Of a stretch of DNA of 64,000 bases, positions 34,362 through 44,631 are shown piece after piece. Both the position numbers and the translations under genes were made by a program. The stretch is taken from positions 27,584-91,583 of the forward strand of contig NZ_SMAR01000015.1 of assembly GCF_004342225.1 (NCBI RefSeq), written 5' to 3'. This stretch comes from Martelella mediterranea (lineage in GTDB: Bacteria; Pseudomonadota; Alphaproteobacteria; Rhizobiales; Rhizobiaceae). The first letter of the stretch is position 1; each line of letters opens with the position of its first letter. The notes under the pieces were generated by a model. The model ran no database searches. It was given only the letters and a program-made list of their open reading frames with translations, and was not told where the DNA came from.

Positions 34362-35678
34362 ATGATGCATCGGATAAAGCCGCTGGCAGCAACCTTGCTG
34401 ATTGCACTTTTGCCTGCAACGGCTCTGGCTGATGGCACCATGGTTTTTGGTGGCGACACCTACGCCAGCGGCAAGACGACCACACTGGATCAGCCAAGCC
34501 CGCGCAGCGCATTTGTATCCGGCCTTTCTGCCACGCTTGATGGCCCTGTCACAAAGGATGCGCATCTGGCTGGCGGCCATGTTACTGTTGATGCCGCTGT
34601 TGCCGGAGACCTCTATACCGCCGGTGCATGGGTGATCATCGATAACACGGTCGGTGGCGACGTTTCAGCGGCTGGCTATTCAGTTTCGCTCAACAGCAGT
34701 GCTGCGGTCGGCGGAAATGCCCGCATCGCTGCCAGCGAAATTGACGTGAATGCGCCGGTGTCCGGCAGTCTTCTTGCAGCAGCCAGTGAGATCACCATCA
34801 ATGCCGAAATCAGTGGCGATGTCATGCTGACGGCTGAGGATATCACTTTCGGCCCTGACGCCAGGATAAACGGCACACTCAACTATGTGTCGCCCTCAGC
34901 CATCGAAATTCCCTCAAACGTTATTGCGCCGGACAAGGTGCAGCACAAGCGGCTGACACGCGCGACACTCGCAACGCTTGCGCGCATGACGGTCGCCGGT
35001 GAAGTCCTGCAGGATATGGACGAAAATGGCAATTTCAGTGATGCAGCAAAATCTGCCGCAAACAATCAGCTTCGCGATGATGACAGAGGGAACTTTGGGA
35101 GCCTTCTCGTTGGCTTCCTCGTCACTCTGGCCTGCTTGCTTTTGATTACCGCGCTGCTGTTGACATCGATGCCGGAGCGTCTGGAGAAAACGCGCAAGCG
35201 GCTCGTTTCACGGCCTTTCTCATCCCTCGGCTATGGTTTTGTCGCCCTGTCCGCACTGATCGGCGCTGTCCCGGTTTCGGCGATGACGATCATCGGACTA
35301 TCGCTTGTCCCCTTCTTCATTTTGATCGTCGTGATTGCATGGATCATGGCCTATATCACAGCAACCTACGCTCTGGCGTGGAAAGCGGTTCTTGCAATCA
35401 AACCAATGTCACCGACGCTGATCAACCGACTTCTGGCGACAGCCGCCGGTTTCGTTCTTCTTTCGCTGACGCATTATCTGTGGTTCTTCGGGTGGATCAT
35501 TAATCTGCTGGTTGTCCTGGTAGGCCTCGGTGCGATCGCCACCACATGCGGCAAACGCATGATCGAACGCAGCATGCGTGGAGATGAAGCAAATGCCGAA
35601 AGTGAGCCTTCCGGGCAAGAACACCCTGAAGCGAAAACGCCGGACGACGCAACCGAAACGCCGCCGAAAACACAGTAA
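34362..35678 (+). CDS. Exported bactofilin-like beta-solenoid protein with C-terminal membrane domain
   Basis: A 438-residue protein I cannot assign to a named function. A signal peptide ends near ALA (residue ~22). Residues ~40-190 are a series of short valine/alanine/glycine-rich repeats (VAGDLYTAG, VGGDVSAAG, VGGNARIAASEI, VSGSLLAAASEI, ISGDVMLTAEDI), like the beta-solenoid of bactofilins/polymer-forming proteins. About four membrane helices follow (residues ~245-390) and then an acidic, proline-rich tail. The solenoid would face the periplasm. ATG 34362 or 34365 follows GAAGGAAC. Confidence 0.75.
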   Translation: MMHRIKPLAATLLIALLPATALADGTMVFGGDTYASGKTTTLDQPSPRSAFVSGLSATLDGPVTKDAHLAGGHVTVDAAVAGDLYTAGAWVIIDNTVGGDVSAAGYSVSLNSSAAVGGNARIAASEIDVNAPVSGSLLAAASEITINAEISGDVMLTAEDITFGPDARINGTLNYVSPSAIEIPSNVIAPDKVQHKRLTRATLATLARMTVAGEVLQDMDENGNFSDAAKSAANNQLRDDDRGNFGSLLVGFLVTLACLLLITALLLTSMPERLEKTRKRLVSRPFSSLGYGFVALSALIGAVPVSAMTIIGLSLVPFFILIVVIAWIMAYITATYALAWKAVLAIKPMSPTLINRLLATAAGFVLLSLTHYLWFFGWIINLLVVLVGLGAIATTCGKRMIERSMRGDEANAESEPSGQEHPEAKTPDDATETPPKTQ

Positions 35679-35705
35679 ACCGCTCGCCATAACCAGGGTT
35701 TCATC

Positions 35706-35743
35706 AGTGGATACTCTAACCCATTGAATCCACGCATCGTGCT
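35706..35743 (+). repeat. Double-hairpin repeat, copy D (truncated)
   Basis: ACTCTAACCCATTGAATCC and ACGCATCGTGCTTT match the linker and start of the second hairpin of copies A-C, but the first hairpin is almost entirely missing. One GANTC site (GAATC) remains. It ends at the stop codon of the DUF4186 gene on the other strand. Confidence 0.7.
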
Positions 35744-36109
35744 TTAGCGCGCGCCCTTTTTCATCTGGCTGACGATCCAGCGATCCAGAACCTCAACGAT
35801 GTATGCCACCTCCCGCTCATCGACGGGACGGTGCTCAGCAATACCGTGCCACTTCATCAGGCATCCGCGGCAGCATGTCGCCGTGGCATGCTGCGCAGTA
35901 AAGACAGGGTGTCCGCGCATCGGCGTTTGCTTGCCATCGTTTTTCGGTTCAGCCGGGGCTAAACGGGCACGAACGAAGTCAAGTGCATGATCATTTATCA
36001 CCGCACGGCCTTTTGCGGCTGCATAAGCGCGGTCTTTATCACTCAGCCGGAAACGACTTCTGAAGCGGGATCGGGAAAGCCGGTCGAAAAGTTGATCCAG
36101 TTCATCCAT
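35744..36109 (-). CDS. DUF4186 protein
   Basis: A 121-residue protein matching DUF4186: basic N-terminal helix LDQLFDRLSRSRFRSRFRL, then KNDGKQTPMRGHPVFTAQHA and the cysteine motif ATCCRGCLMKWHGI, then a terminal helix IVEVLDRWIVSQMKKG. The C-C-x2-C plus nearby histidines could bind a metal. Function is unknown. ATG 36109 begins at the conserved N-terminus, 19 bases after the UgpC-type gene, so it may be co-transcribed. A repeat remnant abuts the stop. Confidence 0.9.
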   Translation of the reverse strand: MDELDQLFDRLSRSRFRSRFRLSDKDRAYAAAKGRAVINDHALDFVRARLAPAEPKNDGKQTPMRGHPVFTAQHATATCCRGCLMKWHGIAEHRPVDEREVAYIVEVLDRWIVSQMKKGAR

Positions 36110-36128
36110 GAGATAAATTGACGGTCCG

Positions 36129-37196
36129 TCAGTTGATCCGCTTTCCGGTCTGTTTGTCGAAGAGGTGGATATGATTGGGATCGAAAGACACACGAACAGC
36201 CGCATGCCGCTCAAGCGGCAAGCGCTCCTTCGAGAGAAGCAAAAGCTGATCCTCACCCGCAGTCATCGTTGCATGGATTTCAGATCCTGTCGTTTCGGTA
36301 AAGGCAACTGTCGCCTCCGTCCCTTCATCGGACAGAACAACACTTTCAGGCCGCACGCCGATGACGATCTCGGCTCCCTCGGAAAGACCTTCATGATCAG
36401 GCAGAGGCCAGTTCATGCCAGATGCGGTCGTCAGAACAAGTGCGCCACCGAAACCGGAGACAGTCCCCTCAATCAGATTCATGCCCGGAGCCCCGATGAA
36501 ACCGGCCACGAAAACATTTTCCGGACGGTCATAGAGCTGCAAAGGCGTTCCGGCCTGCTCAATGACACCCTGACGCATCAACACAATGCGCTCTCCCATG
36601 GTCATGGCCTCCATCTGATCATGGGTTACATAGATCATCGTGGTGCCCAGGCGACGGTGCAGGGCCTTAATCTCGGCGCGCATCTGCGCACGCAGCTTTG
36701 CATCGAGGTTGGAAAGTGGCTCATCAAACAGAAAAGCAGCAGGATCTCGCACCAGTGCACGTCCCATGGCAACCCGCTGTTTCTGCCCGCCGGAAAGCTC
36801 TGACGGGTGACGCTCCAGCTCATTGGTCAGATCCAGCATTTCGGCGGCACGCTCGACCGCGGCATCACGATCCTTGCGGCTCATGCCGCCCATGCGCAAC
36901 GCAAAAGCCATATTCTTGCGCACAGTCATGTGCGGATACAGTGCAAAATCCTGAAACACCATCGCAATATTGCGCTGTTTCGGCTGCATCTTGTTGGCAA
37001 CAGCACCATCGACAAGCAGCTCTCCGCCGGTAATATCTTCAAGCCCTGAAATCATGCGCAGAAGCGTTGACTTTCCGCACCCCGAAGGACCGACCAGCAC
37101 AAGAAACTCCCCGTCAGCGACATCAAGATCAAGACCGTGTATGACCTGCCGGGCGCCGTATTTCTTGACGACATTGCGTAAAGTAAGTCTGGCCAT
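36129..37196 (-). CDS. UgpC/MalK-type ABC transporter ATP-binding protein (orphan)
   Basis: A 355-residue ATPase of the carbohydrate-uptake CUT1 type: Walker [10 protein letters not shown] (36-44), signature LSGGQKQR (~133), Walker [17 protein letters not shown]-loop [11 protein letters not shown]-terminal TOBE/OB domain from ~235 includes IGVRPESV. The preferred start, ATG 37196, has GGGGGAG seven bases before it. No permease or binding-protein gene is nearby, so it probably energises one or more CUT1 transporters encoded elsewhere. Confidence 0.92.
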   Translation of the reverse strand: MARLTLRNVVKKYGARQVIHGLDLDVADGEFLVLVGPSGCGKSTLLRMISGLEDITGGELLVDGAVANKMQPKQRNIAMVFQDFALYPHMTVRKNMAFALRMGGMSRKDRDAAVERAAEMLDLTNELERHPSELSGGQKQRVAMGRALVRDPAAFLFDEPLSNLDAKLRAQMRAEIKALHRRLGTTMIYVTHDQMEAMTMGERIVLMRQGVIEQAGTPLQLYDRPENVFVAGFIGAPGMNLIEGTVSGFGGALVLTTASGMNWPLPDHEGLSEGAEIVIGVRPESVVLSDEGTEATVAFTETTGSEIHATMTAGEDQLLLLSKERLPLERHAAVRVSFDPNHIHLFDKQTGKRIN

Positions 37197-37499
37197 TGCT
37201 CCCCCAAAACCTCCGGGTCGTTGTGTATTCTTCAGGGCCCTGATCATCCATGACCGTCATGACGCCCTGCGTCTTTGACGGTAATCAACACGACCGCGCC
37301 TGATCTATCAGCCTCAGAATTGCTAAACAAGCGAGACGATTTCTGAAAGCTCGGATGCACCTGCCAGAAAAGGCTGAACCCCGCGAACCGCGCATAAAAG
37401 AATTTGAATATATCTTCTTAATGATGAAACTATTTCGAGTTCACAGACGTTCTCATCGCACCGGAACAAAAATAATGACCGGTGATTGAGGTGCGCCCG

Positions 37500-37537
37500 G
37501 CTCCTGGCGCGTGAGATTTGCGCCAGGAGCATCTTTT
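37500..37537 (+). terminator. Terminator-like hairpin upstream of the LacI gene
   Basis: GCTCCTGGCGC and GCGCCAGGAGC form a perfect 11-base stem over nine bases, followed by ATCTTTT, 110 bases before the lacI-type start. No plus-strand gene precedes it between 37197 and 37499, where I see no other feature. It may end a short RNA or attenuate the regulator's own transcript. Confidence 0.5.
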
Positions 37538-37647
37538 CGCCCGCCCCAGTTTCTCTTCTCTGCTGCATTTGACCTCAGAACCATTTAAGAACGAAACCTG
37601 CCATCAGAGGCATATCCGCCCTGAGGTCCGAAAAGCGAGCAAAGAAC

Positions 37648-38664
37648 ATGGCTACCATCAAAGATGTCGCACGCGTCGCTGGCGTCTCGGTGACAACGGT
37701 TTCTGCGACCATTAATGACAGTGCACCGGTGAGTGCAGAGCTTCGCTCCAAAGTCGAAGCAGCAATCCAGACCGTTGGCTACAAGCCGAACACGCTGGCC
37801 CGCACTTTGCGCCTTGGCCATGCGCGTCAGATCGGTCTGCTTACGCCTGAATTGACAGTCAAGCACAATGCAAAGCTTACGCAAGTCTTGCAGAATGAGC
37901 TGGCGAAGCGAGACTACGGGCTGATGCTTGGTAGCGCCTCGCTGGATGCGACCAGCATGGCCAGCGACATTGCCCGCTTCACGGACCATCAAACTGCAGG
38001 CATTCTCATCATCGCGCCGTCATCTGACGCGATAATTGCGCCTGAAATTCTGAAGCGTTTTCAAGAACCTTTGGTTTCACTCGGCGACCTGCCTCAAAGC
38101 CTTGGCTGCGATTGCATCAGTGACGATCATCAGGCCGGAGCCAGACTGATTGTTCGCCACCTGCTTCAGCGCGGCTTCACAGACCTTTGTGTGATCGCCG
38201 GTAAAAGTCAGGACCGAACAGTAAAGAGCAGGCTCTCAGCCCTCACCGAAGCATTCAGTCAGTCAGGCTCGCCCCTGGCCGATGATGCCATTTTTCAAAA
38301 TCACCAGGACGAGGATCAGGCGCTCCGTGCCGCGCAGAACATTCTTTTGAAGCCTGAACGGCCGGACGCCATCATCACCATTCAGCGCGAACAAACCATT
38401 GGTGTCGTGCGCGCATTGCGCTCCGTGGAGATGAACACGCCAGAGGATATTGCGCTCATATCTTTCGAAGACACCGGAATGGCAGAAGGCTTTCTGCCCG
38501 AAGTCACATCTCTAGAACCCGATATTCCGGGCATGGCTGAAAAGGCCGTTGAGGTTCTGCTAAGTCATATCAAAGGGAAAAAGCCAAAAGATGCCGGGCA
38601 CGCACCGCTCACCCACCAGCTTTCACCCGGCCTTGCCATCCGCACATCGACCCGCGCAAAATGA
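37648..38664 (+). CDS. LacI-family transcriptional regulator
   Basis: A 338-residue LacI-type repressor: HTH TIKDVARVAGVSVTTVSATIND (residues 3-24), hinge GYKPNTLARTLRLG, and a sugar-binding-protein-like core with DFD-type effector cleft (SLGDLPQ, CDCISDDHQAGARL). It ends convergent to gguB with a shared terminator region. Proximity to the chvE-gguAB genes makes them a plausible target, but the ligand is not predicted. Confidence 0.9.
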   Translation: MATIKDVARVAGVSVTTVSATINDSAPVSAELRSKVEAAIQTVGYKPNTLARTLRLGHARQIGLLTPELTVKHNAKLTQVLQNELAKRDYGLMLGSASLDATSMASDIARFTDHQTAGILIIAPSSDAIIAPEILKRFQEPLVSLGDLPQSLGCDCISDDHQAGARLIVRHLLQRGFTDLCVIAGKSQDRTVKSRLSALTEAFSQSGSPLADDAIFQNHQDEDQALRAAQNILLKPERPDAIITIQREQTIGVVRALRSVEMNTPEDIALISFEDTGMAEGFLPEVTSLEPDIPGMAEKAVEVLLSHIKGKKPKDAGHAPLTHQLSPGLAIRTSTRAK

Positions 38665-38700
38665 AAAGGGGCGAATTTCGCGTTCCCCGCAAAATATAAA

Positions 38701-38729
38701 AAGGCAGAGCGAGAACCCCACTCTGCCTT
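38701..38729. terminator. Bidirectional terminator between lacI-type gene and gguB
   Basis: AAGGCAGAG and CTCTGCCTT form a perfect nine-base stem over eleven bases. A T-rich tail follows in both directions: CCGTTTT on the plus strand and TTTATATTTT on the minus strand. Confidence 0.85.
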
Positions 38730-38803
38730 CCGTTTTGGCGATTGCCCGGCAACACTGAAGCATCGCGTTCATGAGAGACCGGACGCCACATTTGCCCGAT
38801 GCT

Positions 38804-39997
38804 TTAAGCCTTGTTTTTGTTGTAAACGTCAAACACAACGGCAGCGAGCAGCACCAGACCTTTAATGACCTGCTGATAGTCGATACCGATACCCATGATC
38901 GACATGCCGTTGTTCATAATGCCCATGATGAAGGCACCGACAACCGCACCGACAATCTTACCGACACCACCGGACATTGATGCACCACCAATGAACACGG
39001 CCGCAATCACATCGAGTTCGAAGGCGTTACCGGCTTTCGGCGTTGCAATGTTCAGGCGCGCTGCAAAGACCAGCCCCGCCAAGGCTGCCAGCATACCCAT
39101 ATTCACGAACACGATGAAGTTCAGCCTGCGGGTGTTGATACCCGAAAGAGCAGCAGCCTTTTCATTGCCACCGATCGCATAGATCCGGCGACCAAAGGTC
39201 GTGCTTTCGGTAATGAAGGTGTAAATCACCGTCAGAATCGCCATCGATATCAGAACGTTCGGCAGGCCACGGAAGGATGCCAACTTCCATGAAACGAAGA
39301 CCAGAACCGCGGCAACAATGATGTTACGCCCGTAGAAGAAGGCAGCCGGTTCATTCTCAATGCCGTAAGCCTTGTTCCGGGTCCGAGCGCGAAAAGCGAT
39401 ATACACAATGGCGGCAGCTGCGATGATACCAGCGGCCAGTGCCGTCATGTTGGGACGGCCAATGCCGAAGAGATCTGGCACGAAGCCCGTGGAAAGAAGC
39501 TGGAAGGAGCTCGGGAACGGGCCAACGGACTGACCATTCAGCAGCCAGAGCGAAAGGCCGCGGAAGATCAGCATCCCCGCCAGCGTCACGATAAAGGACG
39601 GTATTTTCCAATAGGCAACCCAGTAGCCCTGCCAGGCGCCAATCAGCATCCCTGCAATGATACAGGCAGGAATAGCGACCAGCACAGGCAACTGCCATTG
39701 CACGATCATGACAGCGGCCAGCGCCCCGATAAACCCGACAATTGAACCCACCGACAGGTCGATATGCCCGGCCACGATGACCATCAGCATGCCCAGAGCC
39801 ATAATGATGACGTAGGAATTCTGAAGGAACAGATTGGTGATGTTAACGGGTCTGAGAAGAACGCCATTCGTCACGATCTGAAAAAAGGCGATAATGACGA
39901 TCAGCGCCAGCAGGATGCCGTAATCGCGCATTCTCTCACTCAGATAGGAACGGATCGAATGCTGGCCCGCTTCTGACTTTTCTTGGGGTGTATTCAT
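38804..39997 (-). CDS. gguB: Sugar ABC transporter permease GguB
   Basis: A 397-residue CUT2-type permease (XylH-like), with about ten or more membrane helices. Family blocks are MLMVIVAGHIDLSVGSIVGF (residues ~65-85), AIGGNEKAAALSGIN and the C-terminal NNGMSIMGIGIDYQQVIKG. It carries sugars delivered by ChvE. ATG 39997 lies 13 bases past the gguA stop with AAAGAG upstream; ATG 40003 is an alternative. Last gene of the minus-strand sugar operon. Confidence 0.93.
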   Translation of the reverse strand: MNTPQEKSEAGQHSIRSYLSERMRDYGILLALIVIIAFFQIVTNGVLLRPVNITNLFLQNSYVIIMALGMLMVIVAGHIDLSVGSIVGFIGALAAVMIVQWQLPVLVAIPACIIAGMLIGAWQGYWVAYWKIPSFIVTLAGMLIFRGLSLWLLNGQSVGPFPSSFQLLSTGFVPDLFGIGRPNMTALAAGIIAAAAIVYIAFRARTRNKAYGIENEPAAFFYGRNIIVAAVLVFVSWKLASFRGLPNVLISMAILTVIYTFITESTTFGRRIYAIGGNEKAAALSGINTRRLNFIVFVNMGMLAALAGLVFAARLNIATPKAGNAFELDVIAAVFIGGASMSGGVGKIVGAVVGAFIMGIMNNGMSIMGIGIDYQQVIKGLVLLAAVVFDVYNKNKA

Positions 39998-40010
39998 CGT
40001 CATCTCTTTC

Positions 40011-41531
40011 TTATCTTCTGACAATGAAGGACATGATGCGTTCCTGGCTGGCTTCTTCAGCCGTCAGTTCGCCCACCAATGCCCCCTCGTTCATGACATA
40101 GATCCGGTCGCACATACCGAGAAGCTCAGGCATTTCAGACGAGATCATCACCACGCCGCGCTGTTCAGCGGCAAGCTGGTTCATGAGGTTGTAGATTTCA
40201 AACTTGGCGCCGACATCAATGCCGCGCGTCGGTTCATCGAGGATCAGAACGTCGGGCTGTGTGAACAACCATTTCGACAAAACGACCTTCTGCTGATTAC
40301 CGCCGGAAAGATTGACCACCTTCTGTGCCACCGACGGCGTGCGGATGTTCATCGCCTTGCGATAATATTCAGACGTCTTGGTCTCTTCAGCCGAATTCAG
40401 AACCCCGTATCTTGAGACGCCGGGCAGATTGGCCAGCGTGATATTCTTCGTGATCGGTTCATCCAGCACCAGCCCAAGCGCTTTGCGGTCTTCGGTAACA
40501 TAGGCCAGCCCGGCGAAGATCGCTTTCGGCACGGTTGACGTGTCCACCGGGCTGCCGCCCAGATACACCTGCCCGGATATGTTGCGACCATAGCTGTGCC
40601 CGAACAGACTCATGGCAAGCTCTGTACGCCCCGACCCCATCAACCCGGCGATGCCGACAATTTCACCGGCACGGACGTGGAAATTGGCGTCTTTGATGAC
40701 CTTGCGGTCTGCATGTTCGGGATGCCAGACGGACCAGTCTTTCACCTCCATAAGGACTTCGCCGATATTGCGTTCGCGGTCCGGGTAGCGGTTTTCCATG
40801 TCACGCCCAACCATGTCATGGATGATGCGCGCTTCGGAGACATCCTCGGCCTTGCAGTCAATATCAGAGACAGAGGCACCGTCACGAATAACCGTGATCG
40901 CATCGGAAACCTGTTCGACCTCATTGAGTTTGTGCGAAATCAGAATCGACGTCATGCCCTGAGAACGGAGTTCTTTCAGCAATTCGAGCAATTTCTGGCT
41001 ATCGCTTTCCGACAAAGCCGCCGTCGGCTCATCAAGGATCAAAAGGCGCACATTCTTGGATAGCGCCTTGGCGATCTCGACAAGCTGCTGTTTGCCGACC
41101 CCGATCTTTTCCACCAGTGTGGCTGGCGGATCGGTCAGACCGACTTTCTTAAGAAGCTTCTCAGTCCGGCTGTAGGTTTCAGGCCAGTCGATCACACCGC
41201 CGCGGGAGACTTCGTTTCCCAGAAAGATGTTTTCAGCAATCGACAGTTCAGAAATCAGAGCCAGTTCCTGATGGATGATGATAATGCCTTTTTTTTCGCT
41301 ATCGGAAATACCTGAAAAGGTGGCCAGTTCACCATCGTAGTAAATTTCGCCATCATAGGATCCGTGCGGGTAGACGCCGGAAAGCACCTTCATCAGTGTG
41401 GATTTTCCGGCCCCGTTTTCGCCGACAAGAGCGTGGATTTCGCCCTCCTCGACAGAAAGATCGACCTCATTGAGCGCCTTGACGCCGGGGAACGTCTTGG
41501 TGATCGATCGCATTTCGAGCAATGTTGTCAT
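40011..41531 (-). CDS. gguA: Sugar ABC transporter ATP-binding protein GguA
   Basis: A 506-residue fused double ATPase of the CUT2 family. The N-terminal cassette has [16 protein letters not shown] and [13 protein letters not shown]. The second has [17 protein letters not shown] (a degenerate Walker A, as in the family), [15 protein letters not shown] and [14 protein letters not shown]. It powers import through GguB. It follows the chvE-like gene after 79 bases that contain a stable hairpin. Confidence 0.95.
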   Translation of the reverse strand: MTTLLEMRSITKTFPGVKALNEVDLSVEEGEIHALVGENGAGKSTLMKVLSGVYPHGSYDGEIYYDGELATFSGISDSEKKGIIIIHQELALISELSIAENIFLGNEVSRGGVIDWPETYSRTEKLLKKVGLTDPPATLVEKIGVGKQQLVEIAKALSKNVRLLILDEPTAALSESDSQKLLELLKELRSQGMTSILISHKLNEVEQVSDAITVIRDGASVSDIDCKAEDVSEARIIHDMVGRDMENRYPDRERNIGEVLMEVKDWSVWHPEHADRKVIKDANFHVRAGEIVGIAGLMGSGRTELAMSLFGHSYGRNISGQVYLGGSPVDTSTVPKAIFAGLAYVTEDRKALGLVLDEPITKNITLANLPGVSRYGVLNSAEETKTSEYYRKAMNIRTPSVAQKVVNLSGGNQQKVVLSKWLFTQPDVLILDEPTRGIDVGAKFEIYNLMNQLAAEQRGVVMISSEMPELLGMCDRIYVMNEGALVGELTAEEASQERIMSFIVRR

Positions 41532-41562
41532 AACGCCCTCACCCGTTTCATTTTCGAAGCCC

Positions 41563-41584
41563 CCGCCAGATATGCCTCTGGCGG
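41563..41584 (-). other. Intergenic mRNA hairpin between chvE-like gene and gguA
   Basis: CCGCCAGA and TCTGGCGG form a perfect eight-base stem without a T-tract. In binding-protein transport operons such hairpins protect the upstream mRNA and give higher binding-protein than ATPase levels; that role is inferred here. Confidence 0.6.
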
Positions 41585-41610
41585 ATGGCCTCTTTTATCG
41601 TTTGCGGGTA

Positions 41611-42684
41611 TCAGTTTTCGATCTGCTGCATCGTGTAGTAGCCGCTGTCGTCGACAAGGATCTGTTTCCAGTTATCCTTGGTCACTTCAACTGGCTCGAG
41701 CAGGTAGGAAGGAACGACCTTCTCGCCATTGTCATAGGTAGTCGTATCGTTGATTTCCGGCTCTTTGCCTTCATTGATGGCTTCAACCATCTCAACGGTG
41801 ACACCAGCAAGTTTGCGGGTATCCTTGAAGATCGAGGAATACTGTAGGCCTTCGATAATGGCTTTCACATTCGGCAGGTTCGAATCCTGTCCGGTGACGA
41901 TCGGCATTTTCATATCGCCCGAACCATAACCAATGCTTTTGAGCGAAGAGATTGCGCCCATGGCAAGGTCATCGTTGGAGGCATAAACGCCATTCAGGGT
42001 TTTATCGGTATAGAAGGCCGAAAGCAGGTTATCCATACGAGCCTGAGCCGCCGCGTTCGACCAGTTCAGCGTACCGATCTTGTCCATTCCCATCTGCTTC
42101 GACGGAATGACAATGTCACCGGAATCGATCAGCGGCTGAATGACGGACATCGCGCCGTTGTAGAAGAAATAGGCGTTGTTATCATCCGGAGAACCGCCGA
42201 ACAGTTCAACGTTCCAGGGCTTGGTGTCGGGGAAGCGTTCTTTCAGACCTTCCACCAGGCTGTTACCCTGAATGACACCGACCTTGTAGTTATCGAAGGT
42301 GGCATAATAGTCGACATTCGGTGTGTTCAAAATCAAGCGGTCGTAAGCGATAACCGGAATACCGGCAGCAGCAGCATTTGCCAGCGGCGCTGTCAGGGAG
42401 CCGCCATCAATGGCAGCAATGACGAGAATATCGACCCCCTTGGTGATCATATTCTCGACCTGCGAGAGCTGCTGGGGAATTTCATTTTCAGCATATTGCA
42501 GGTCGGTCTTGTAGCCGGCCTCCTCAAACTGCTGAACCATGGACGCGCCATCCTTGTTCCAGCGATCAAGGCCCTTCGTCGGCATTGCAATACCGACATA
42601 GCCTTTGTCTGCTGCAAATGCAGGCACACTCAACGCTGCAACTGCCACAGAGGCGGCAGCCAGCATGGAAATAGCGGATTTCAT
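41611..42684 (-). CDS. Periplasmic sugar-binding protein, diverged ChvE paralogue
   Basis: A 357-residue exported CUT2 binding protein: signal peptide to AFA at about residue 24, then [19 protein letters not shown]. It is clearly homologous to the neighbouring ChvE along its whole length (I judge well over half the residues identical). Ligand-pocket segments differ, however: TKGLDRW against TKSSARW, and [11 protein letters not shown] against [11 protein letters not shown]. This suggests a different sugar. It is the binding protein directly upstream of gguA-gguB. Confidence 0.9.
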   Translation of the reverse strand: MKSAISMLAAASVAVAALSVPAFAADKGYVGIAMPTKGLDRWNKDGASMVQQFEEAGYKTDLQYAENEIPQQLSQVENMITKGVDILVIAAIDGGSLTAPLANAAAAGIPVIAYDRLILNTPNVDYYATFDNYKVGVIQGNSLVEGLKERFPDTKPWNVELFGGSPDDNNAYFFYNGAMSVIQPLIDSGDIVIPSKQMGMDKIGTLNWSNAAAQARMDNLLSAFYTDKTLNGVYASNDDLAMGAISSLKSIGYGSGDMKMPIVTGQDSNLPNVKAIIEGLQYSSIFKDTRKLAGVTVEMVEAINEGKEPEINDTTTYDNGEKVVPSYLLEPVEVTKDNWKQILVDDSGYYTMQQIEN

Positions 42685-42934
42685 AACTCTCTCCCGTTAT
42701 CAGGCAAAACCGCTGTACGCGGTAATTAACCTTTGTATCAATGGCGCGGCGCCAAAAATGGCACAGTCCTTAAGGCGCCAAGCCTCCTCGTCTTTAAAGA
42801 ACCGTTCCGATAAAACTCCAATCCCCGAAACGGTCACTGCAGACGAAAAGACGATATCTCATGATGCACGTATGTCAAACTGTTTCGATCAGCACAAAAC
42901 ATCTTTTTTGCAGTGCACCCAAATATTAGCTTCA

Positions 42935-42957
42935 ATCGTTTCAAAAAAACAAACGAT
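42935..42957. promoter_or_regulatory. Inverted repeat upstream of the chvE-like gene
   Basis: ATCGTTT and AAACGAT are perfect arms around a nine-base A-rich centre in the 433-base gap between the two binding-protein genes. It could be an operator for a LacI-type regulator. No gene is visible in this gap, which suggests that the chvE-like gene has its own promoter. Confidence 0.4.
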
Positions 42958-43079
42958 AAGTATGAACTAAAAATATATTTAAGGCGATTTTAGTCCAGAC
43001 TTTACGCAGTTTTGGCACACTTGTGCTGATCCTCTAACCATGGACCTGATGATAAGCACAACAAACCCAAGTAGAAGGA

Positions 43080-43101
43080 CGCGGCATTTTTGTTTGCCGC
43101 G
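43080..43101 (-). other. Hairpin just after chvE
   Basis: CGCGGCA and TGCCGCG pair over an eight-base loop, 17 bases beyond the chvE stop. There is no U-tract on the minus strand, so it looks like a processing or stabilising hairpin rather than a full terminator. Confidence 0.5.
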
Positions 43102-43117
43102 CCCGCTCACAATCTGA

Positions 43118-44188
43118 TTATTTCTGGACCTGATCAAGCGTATAGTAGCCGCTCTGGTCAACCAGGATTTCTTCCCAGTTCGAGGCGTCGATAGAAACCG
43201 GCTTCAGCAGGTAAGACGGAACGACCTTAACCCCGTTATCATAGGTTTTGGTATCGTTGATTTCCGGTTCTCCGCCTTCCAGAAGCGCCTGCACCATACC
43301 AACCGTCACACGTGCCAGTTCGCGCGTATCCTTGAACACGGTCGAATACTGCTCACCCATATTGATCGACTTGATAGACGGAAGTTCAGCATCCTGACCG
43401 GTCACGATCGGCATTTCCTGATCGCCGGAACCATAGCCGACGCCCTTCAGCGAAGACAGGATCCCGATGGAAAGGCCATCATATGGCGAAAGCACACCAT
43501 GAATGGTTTCGTCAGTATAATTGGCCGAAAGCAGGTTATCCATACGCGCCTGAGCCACCGCGCCGTCCCAGCGCAGCGTACCGACCTGATTCATTCCCAT
43601 CTGGCCCGACACGACGTTGATCTTCCCATCGTCGATCAGCGGCTGAAGCACTGACATAGCGCCATCATAGAAATAGTAGGCATTGTTGTCGTCCGGCGAG
43701 CCACCGAAAAGCTCAACGTTCCAGACATCCTGATCCGGGAAGCGCTCTTCAAGTCCCTGCACAAGACTCGATCCCTGCAGAACACCGACCTGGAAATTGT
43801 CGAAGGTTGCATAATAGTCAACATCGCCGCTTTCGCGAATCAGGCGGTCATATGCAACAACCGGAATGCCTGCAGCGGCGGCATTCGCCAGAGCGTTGGA
43901 CAGGGTCGTACCATCAATCGAGGCGATAACCAGCGCATCGACACCTTTGGTGATCATGTTTTCAATCTGCGAAAGCTGGTTCGGGATATTGTCTTCGGCA
44001 TATTGCAGATCAGTGCTGTAACCAGCGTCCTCAAACTGCTGCACCATGGATTCGCCATCTGAAATCCAGCGCGCTGAAGACTTGGTCGGCATGGCGATGC
44101 CCACCGTTCCTTTGTCTGCAAATGCGGGCACGGCAAACGACGATACGGTCACCGCTGCCACGGCGAACGCAGAAATTAGCAATTTCAT
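43118..44188 (-). CDS. chvE: Multiple sugar-binding periplasmic protein ChvE
   Basis: A 356-residue binding protein with signal peptide to AFA (~residue 24), then [57 protein letters not shown] and [21 protein letters not shown] follow. These agree closely with Agrobacterium ChvE, which binds glucose, galactose, arabinose and other aldoses and signals to VirA. Here it heads the cluster chvE, chvE-like, gguA, gguB. From 44189 to 44631, upstream, I see no gene; it must hold the promoter. Confidence 0.93.
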   Translation of the reverse strand: MKLLISAFAVAAVTVSSFAVPAFADKGTVGIAMPTKSSARWISDGESMVQQFEDAGYSTDLQYAEDNIPNQLSQIENMITKGVDALVIASIDGTTLSNALANAAAAGIPVVAYDRLIRESGDVDYYATFDNFQVGVLQGSSLVQGLEERFPDQDVWNVELFGGSPDDNNAYYFYDGAMSVLQPLIDDGKINVVSGQMGMNQVGTLRWDGAVAQARMDNLLSANYTDETIHGVLSPYDGLSIGILSSLKGVGYGSGDQEMPIVTGQDAELPSIKSINMGEQYSTVFKDTRELARVTVGMVQALLEGGEPEINDTKTYDNGVKVVPSYLLKPVSIDASNWEEILVDQSGYYTLDQVQK

Positions 44189-44631
44189 ATTCTCTCTCCC
44201 AATAAAGCGAAATTCGCTTGGTACGACTGCGCCCGGCGATAGATTGCGCTATCACCCTCCCTCTGCTGCAAAGAATTTCACCTCTTCAATCCTTCGCTGG
44301 CGGCGCAGTTTGCATAATGACGTTGTTCTGAAACGCACATTAGAGTCAAATTGAATACACCCATGCAGATATACCAATTTTGCTATATTTTGATTATAGA
44401 AATCGCGTTTGATTTTGAAATTATTGGTAAAATTCGTCCGCTTACGAAATCTCTCAGAGGAACAGATTAGCCTTTCGTATAATAGACCAAGGTGCCAATC
44501 GGGATACGGACGGACAGACCGATGGGCTCATGAGAAGGCATTTTTGCGACCGGAGAAAATTTTGGCGTTGATGAAGCCTGCAAGCTGCGCTAAAGAGACC
44601 GGACTTTCGATGGCTTGCTGTCGATTTCCAG

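Noticed and set aside
44478..44483. TATAAT upstream of tRNA-Arg as its promoter
   Set aside because: It is 150 bases before the tRNA and has no -35-like hexamer at 16-18 bases, so the link is too weak.
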